This document shows positions 62,227 to 64,000 of a stretch of DNA of 64,000 nucleotides, one piece after another. Made by a program: the position numbers and the translations under genes. Under the pieces are notes generated by a model. That model did no database searches and was not told the origin of the DNA. It worked only from the letters and a program-made list of their open reading frames with translations. This DNA is from Burkholderiales bacterium PBB1 (GTDB lineage: Bacteria; Pseudomonadota; Gammaproteobacteria; Burkholderiales; Burkholderiaceae_C), in NCBI GenBank assembly GCA_002255905.1, contig NKIN01000001.1, forward strand, positions 868,001 to 932,000, given 5' to 3'. Numbering within the stretch: position 1 is the first letter of the stretch; every line of letters begins with the position of its first letter.

Positions 62227-63324
62227 ATGTTCGATTCCGTCCACACCGTAGGCACCTCCTTGCTGGGTGGCGCCTGGCCAGTCGCCTGGACTTTGATCAA
62301 GATCGTGGCGCTGGTGGTCCCGCTGATGCTCTGCGTGGCCTACCTGACCCTGTGGGAGCGCAAGGCCATCGCGTTCACGCAGGTTCGTGCGGGCCCGAAC
62401 CGGGTCGGCCCGCTGGGGCTGTTTCAGCCGATCGCCGATGCATTGAAGCTGCTGCTCAAGGAGATCATCGTCCCGGCGGCGGCCAACAAGGGGCTGTTCT
62501 TCCTGGGCCCGGTCATGACCATCATGCCGGCGCTGGCTGCCTGGGCGGTGGTGCCTTTCGGTCCCGACGCTGCACTGGCCAACATCAATGCCGGTTTGTT
62601 GTTTCTGATGGCGGTCACGTCGATGGAGGTCTACGGCGTGATCATCGCCGGCTGGGCTTCGAACTCGAAGTACGCCTTCCTGGGCGCGTTGCGCGCCTCG
62701 GCACAGATGGTCAGCTACGAGATCGCGATGGGCTTCGCCCTGGTGGTGGTGCTGATGGTGTCGGCCAGCCTCAACATGACCGAGATCGTGCTGTCGCAGG
62801 GCCGTGGCATGTTCGCCGATCAGGGCCTGACGTTCCTCAGCTGGAACTGGCTGCCCCTGTTGCCGATCTTCGTGGTGTACGTGATCGCCGGTATCGCCGA
62901 AACCAACCGCCATCCGTTCGACGTGGTCGAGGGCGAATCCGAGATCGTTGCCGGCCACATGGTCGAGTACTCGGGCATGGCGTTCGCGATGTTCTTCCTG
63001 GCCGAGTACGCGAACATCATCCTGGTGTCGACGCTCGCCTGTGTGATGTTCCTGGGCGGGTGGATGTCACCGATCTCGTTCTCGGCACTGGGCCTCAGCA
63101 CCCCGGACTGGATCGTGCAGACGATGTGGTTCTGGAACTGGTTCTGGCTGTTCGGGAAGACGTTCGCGATGTGCACACTTTTCCTGTGGGTGCGCGCGAG
63201 CTTTCCGCGCTACCGCTACGACCAGATCATGCGCCTGGGCTGGAAGATCTTCATCCCGCTCACACTGATCTGGTTGGTCGTCGTGGGCCTGTGGATCATG
63301 TCCCCGTGGAACATCTGGAAGTAG
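62227..63324 (+). CDS. nuoH: NADH-quinone oxidoreductase subunit H
   Basis: NuoH is the membrane subunit at the quinone channel. The 365-residue protein has about eight to nine helices, the loop [20 protein letters not shown], and the acidic [20 protein letters not shown]. Confidence 0.97.
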   Translation: MFDSVHTVGTSLLGGAWPVAWTLIKIVALVVPLMLCVAYLTLWERKAIAFTQVRAGPNRVGPLGLFQPIADALKLLLKEIIVPAAANKGLFFLGPVMTIMPALAAWAVVPFGPDAALANINAGLLFLMAVTSMEVYGVIIAGWASNSKYAFLGALRASAQMVSYEIAMGFALVVVLMVSASLNMTEIVLSQGRGMFADQGLTFLSWNWLPLLPIFVVYVIAGIAETNRHPFDVVEGESEIVAGHMVEYSGMAFAMFFLAEYANIILVSTLACVMFLGGWMSPISFSALGLSTPDWIVQTMWFWNWFWLFGKTFAMCTLFLWVRASFPRYRYDQIMRLGWKIFIPLTLIWLVVVGLWIMSPWNIWK

Positions 63325-63333
63325 GCGACTGAC

Positions 63334-63831
63334 ATGGCTACCGCAACGCCGATCAAGGACTTCGTCTCGAGCTTTCTGCTGCTCGAATTGCTGAAGGGTT
63401 TCAAGCTCACCGGGCGCCATTTTTTCCAGCGCAAGATCACGGTGCAGTTCCCGGAAGAAAAAACGCCGCAGAGTCCGCGCTTCCGCGGCCTGCACGCCTT
63501 GCGTCGTTACGAGAACGGCGAAGAGCGTTGCATCGCCTGCAAGTTGTGCGAGGCCGTGTGTCCGGCGATGGCCATCACGATCGAGAGCGAGGTGCGCGAT
63601 GACGGCTCGCGCCGCACCACCCGCTACGACATCGACCTGACCAAGTGCATCTTCTGCGGCTTCTGCGAAGAAAGCTGCCCCGTCGACTCCATCGTCGAGA
63701 CCCACATCTTCGAGTACCACGGTGAAAAGCGGGGTGATCTGTACTTCACCAAGGACATGCTGTTGGCGGTCGGTGATCGCTATGAACCCGAAATCGCAGC
63801 CAACAAGGAGGCCGACGCTCGCTACCGGTGA
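63334..63831 (+). CDS. nuoI: NADH-quinone oxidoreductase subunit I
   Basis: NuoI holds clusters N6a and N6b. The 165-residue protein has two ferredoxin motifs, [16 protein letters not shown] and [16 protein letters not shown]. An amphipathic N-terminus anchors it to the membrane arm. Confidence 0.97.
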   Translation: MATATPIKDFVSSFLLLELLKGFKLTGRHFFQRKITVQFPEEKTPQSPRFRGLHALRRYENGEERCIACKLCEAVCPAMAITIESEVRDDGSRRTTRYDIDLTKCIFCGFCEESCPVDSIVETHIFEYHGEKRGDLYFTKDMLLAVGDRYEPEIAANKEADARYR

Positions 63832-63917
63832 GAGCGCCCGATGGCGGCTCTTTCCTTCGAGTGCCACTCGCCCGATCCGCTGAACGATGGCGCATCGGCG
63901 ACGAGCCCCACGATCCC

Positions 63918-64000
63918 ATGACCACAACCCCTGCGCTCTTCTACATCTTCTCTGCAGTCCTGTTGTTCGCAGGGTTGCGCGTCATCACCGCGCGCAGTCC
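63918..64000 (+). CDS. nuoJ: NADH-quinone oxidoreductase subunit J, cut by window edge
   Basis: Only 27 codons are present, reading MTTTPALFYIFSAVLLFAGL and then RVITARS. This is the start of the first helix of NuoJ, and the order after nuoI fits. The gap of 86 bp between nuoI and this ATG holds no other gene. Confidence 0.85.
   Translation, partial: MTTTPALFYIFSAVLLFAGLRVITARS

Overview
This window is a high-GC, densely coded chromosome segment from a betaproteobacterium, most probably order Burkholderiales (a Leptothrix/Rubrivivax/Comamonadaceae-like genome). The pointers are the gene orders tpiA-secG-tRNA-Leu-nuo, rpsO-pnp and iscRSUA-hscBA-fdx, the methylmalonyl-CoA mutase/propionyl-CoA carboxylase operon, and a GC-rich intergenic repeat of the kind common in that order. 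I see no phage, transposon, CRISPR array or plasmid signature.

Layout. Positions 1-9049 hold a DUF2796 gene cut by the left edge, a GntR/FCD regulator, and a divergent propionate module: methylmalonyl-CoA mutase, MeaB GTPase, propionyl-CoA carboxylase beta and alpha subunits, and a VOC-fold protein. Positions 9080-25422 are mixed: gspA/gspB-type secretion genes, a PAS chemoreceptor, thyA, an ABC exporter, a lipocalin-like secreted protein, a large SWIM/SNF2 helicase, a glycine-zipper lipoprotein, an N-end-rule pair (aat, bpt) with a DUF1415 gene, PPK2 and a DUF4124 protein.

Positions 25442-34375 are the most interesting part. They hold a complete eight-gene Nit1C / 'nitrogen starvation response' cluster on the minus strand: a Sll0783-like protein, a nitrilase, a radical SAM enzyme, a GNAT, an AIR-synthase-like protein, a glycosyltransferase, an MSMEG_0570-like protein and a flavin monooxygenase. 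A MocR regulator lies divergent to it. The 344-bp control region carries two divergent sigma-54 promoter matches, an NtrC-like site and three pairs of ATCAA direct repeats.

Positions 34393-40032 hold a hybrid histidine kinase, a divergent OmpR-type regulator, a DegP/HtrA protease and two small unknown genes. Positions 40033-45757 are the isc operon behind an IscR type-1 site. Positions 45767-49763 hold a nitrate-type ABC importer (nrtABD) read from a sigma-54 promoter through a leader that has an ANTAR-type hairpin and an intrinsic terminator, with nasT just upstream. The right end holds tsaD, rpsO, pnp, tpiA, secG, tRNA-Leu(GAG) and nuoA to nuoJ, which runs off the edge.

How the genes fit together. 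Two separate loci (the Nit1C cluster and nrt) carry sigma-54 signatures, so this region looks like part of the cell's nitrogen-limitation response. The left operon converts propionyl-CoA to succinyl-CoA. The isc and nuo operons are linked functionally, because Complex I subunits B, E, F, G and I need Fe-S clusters. All functional calls rest on reading motifs in the translated sequence; no database search was run.
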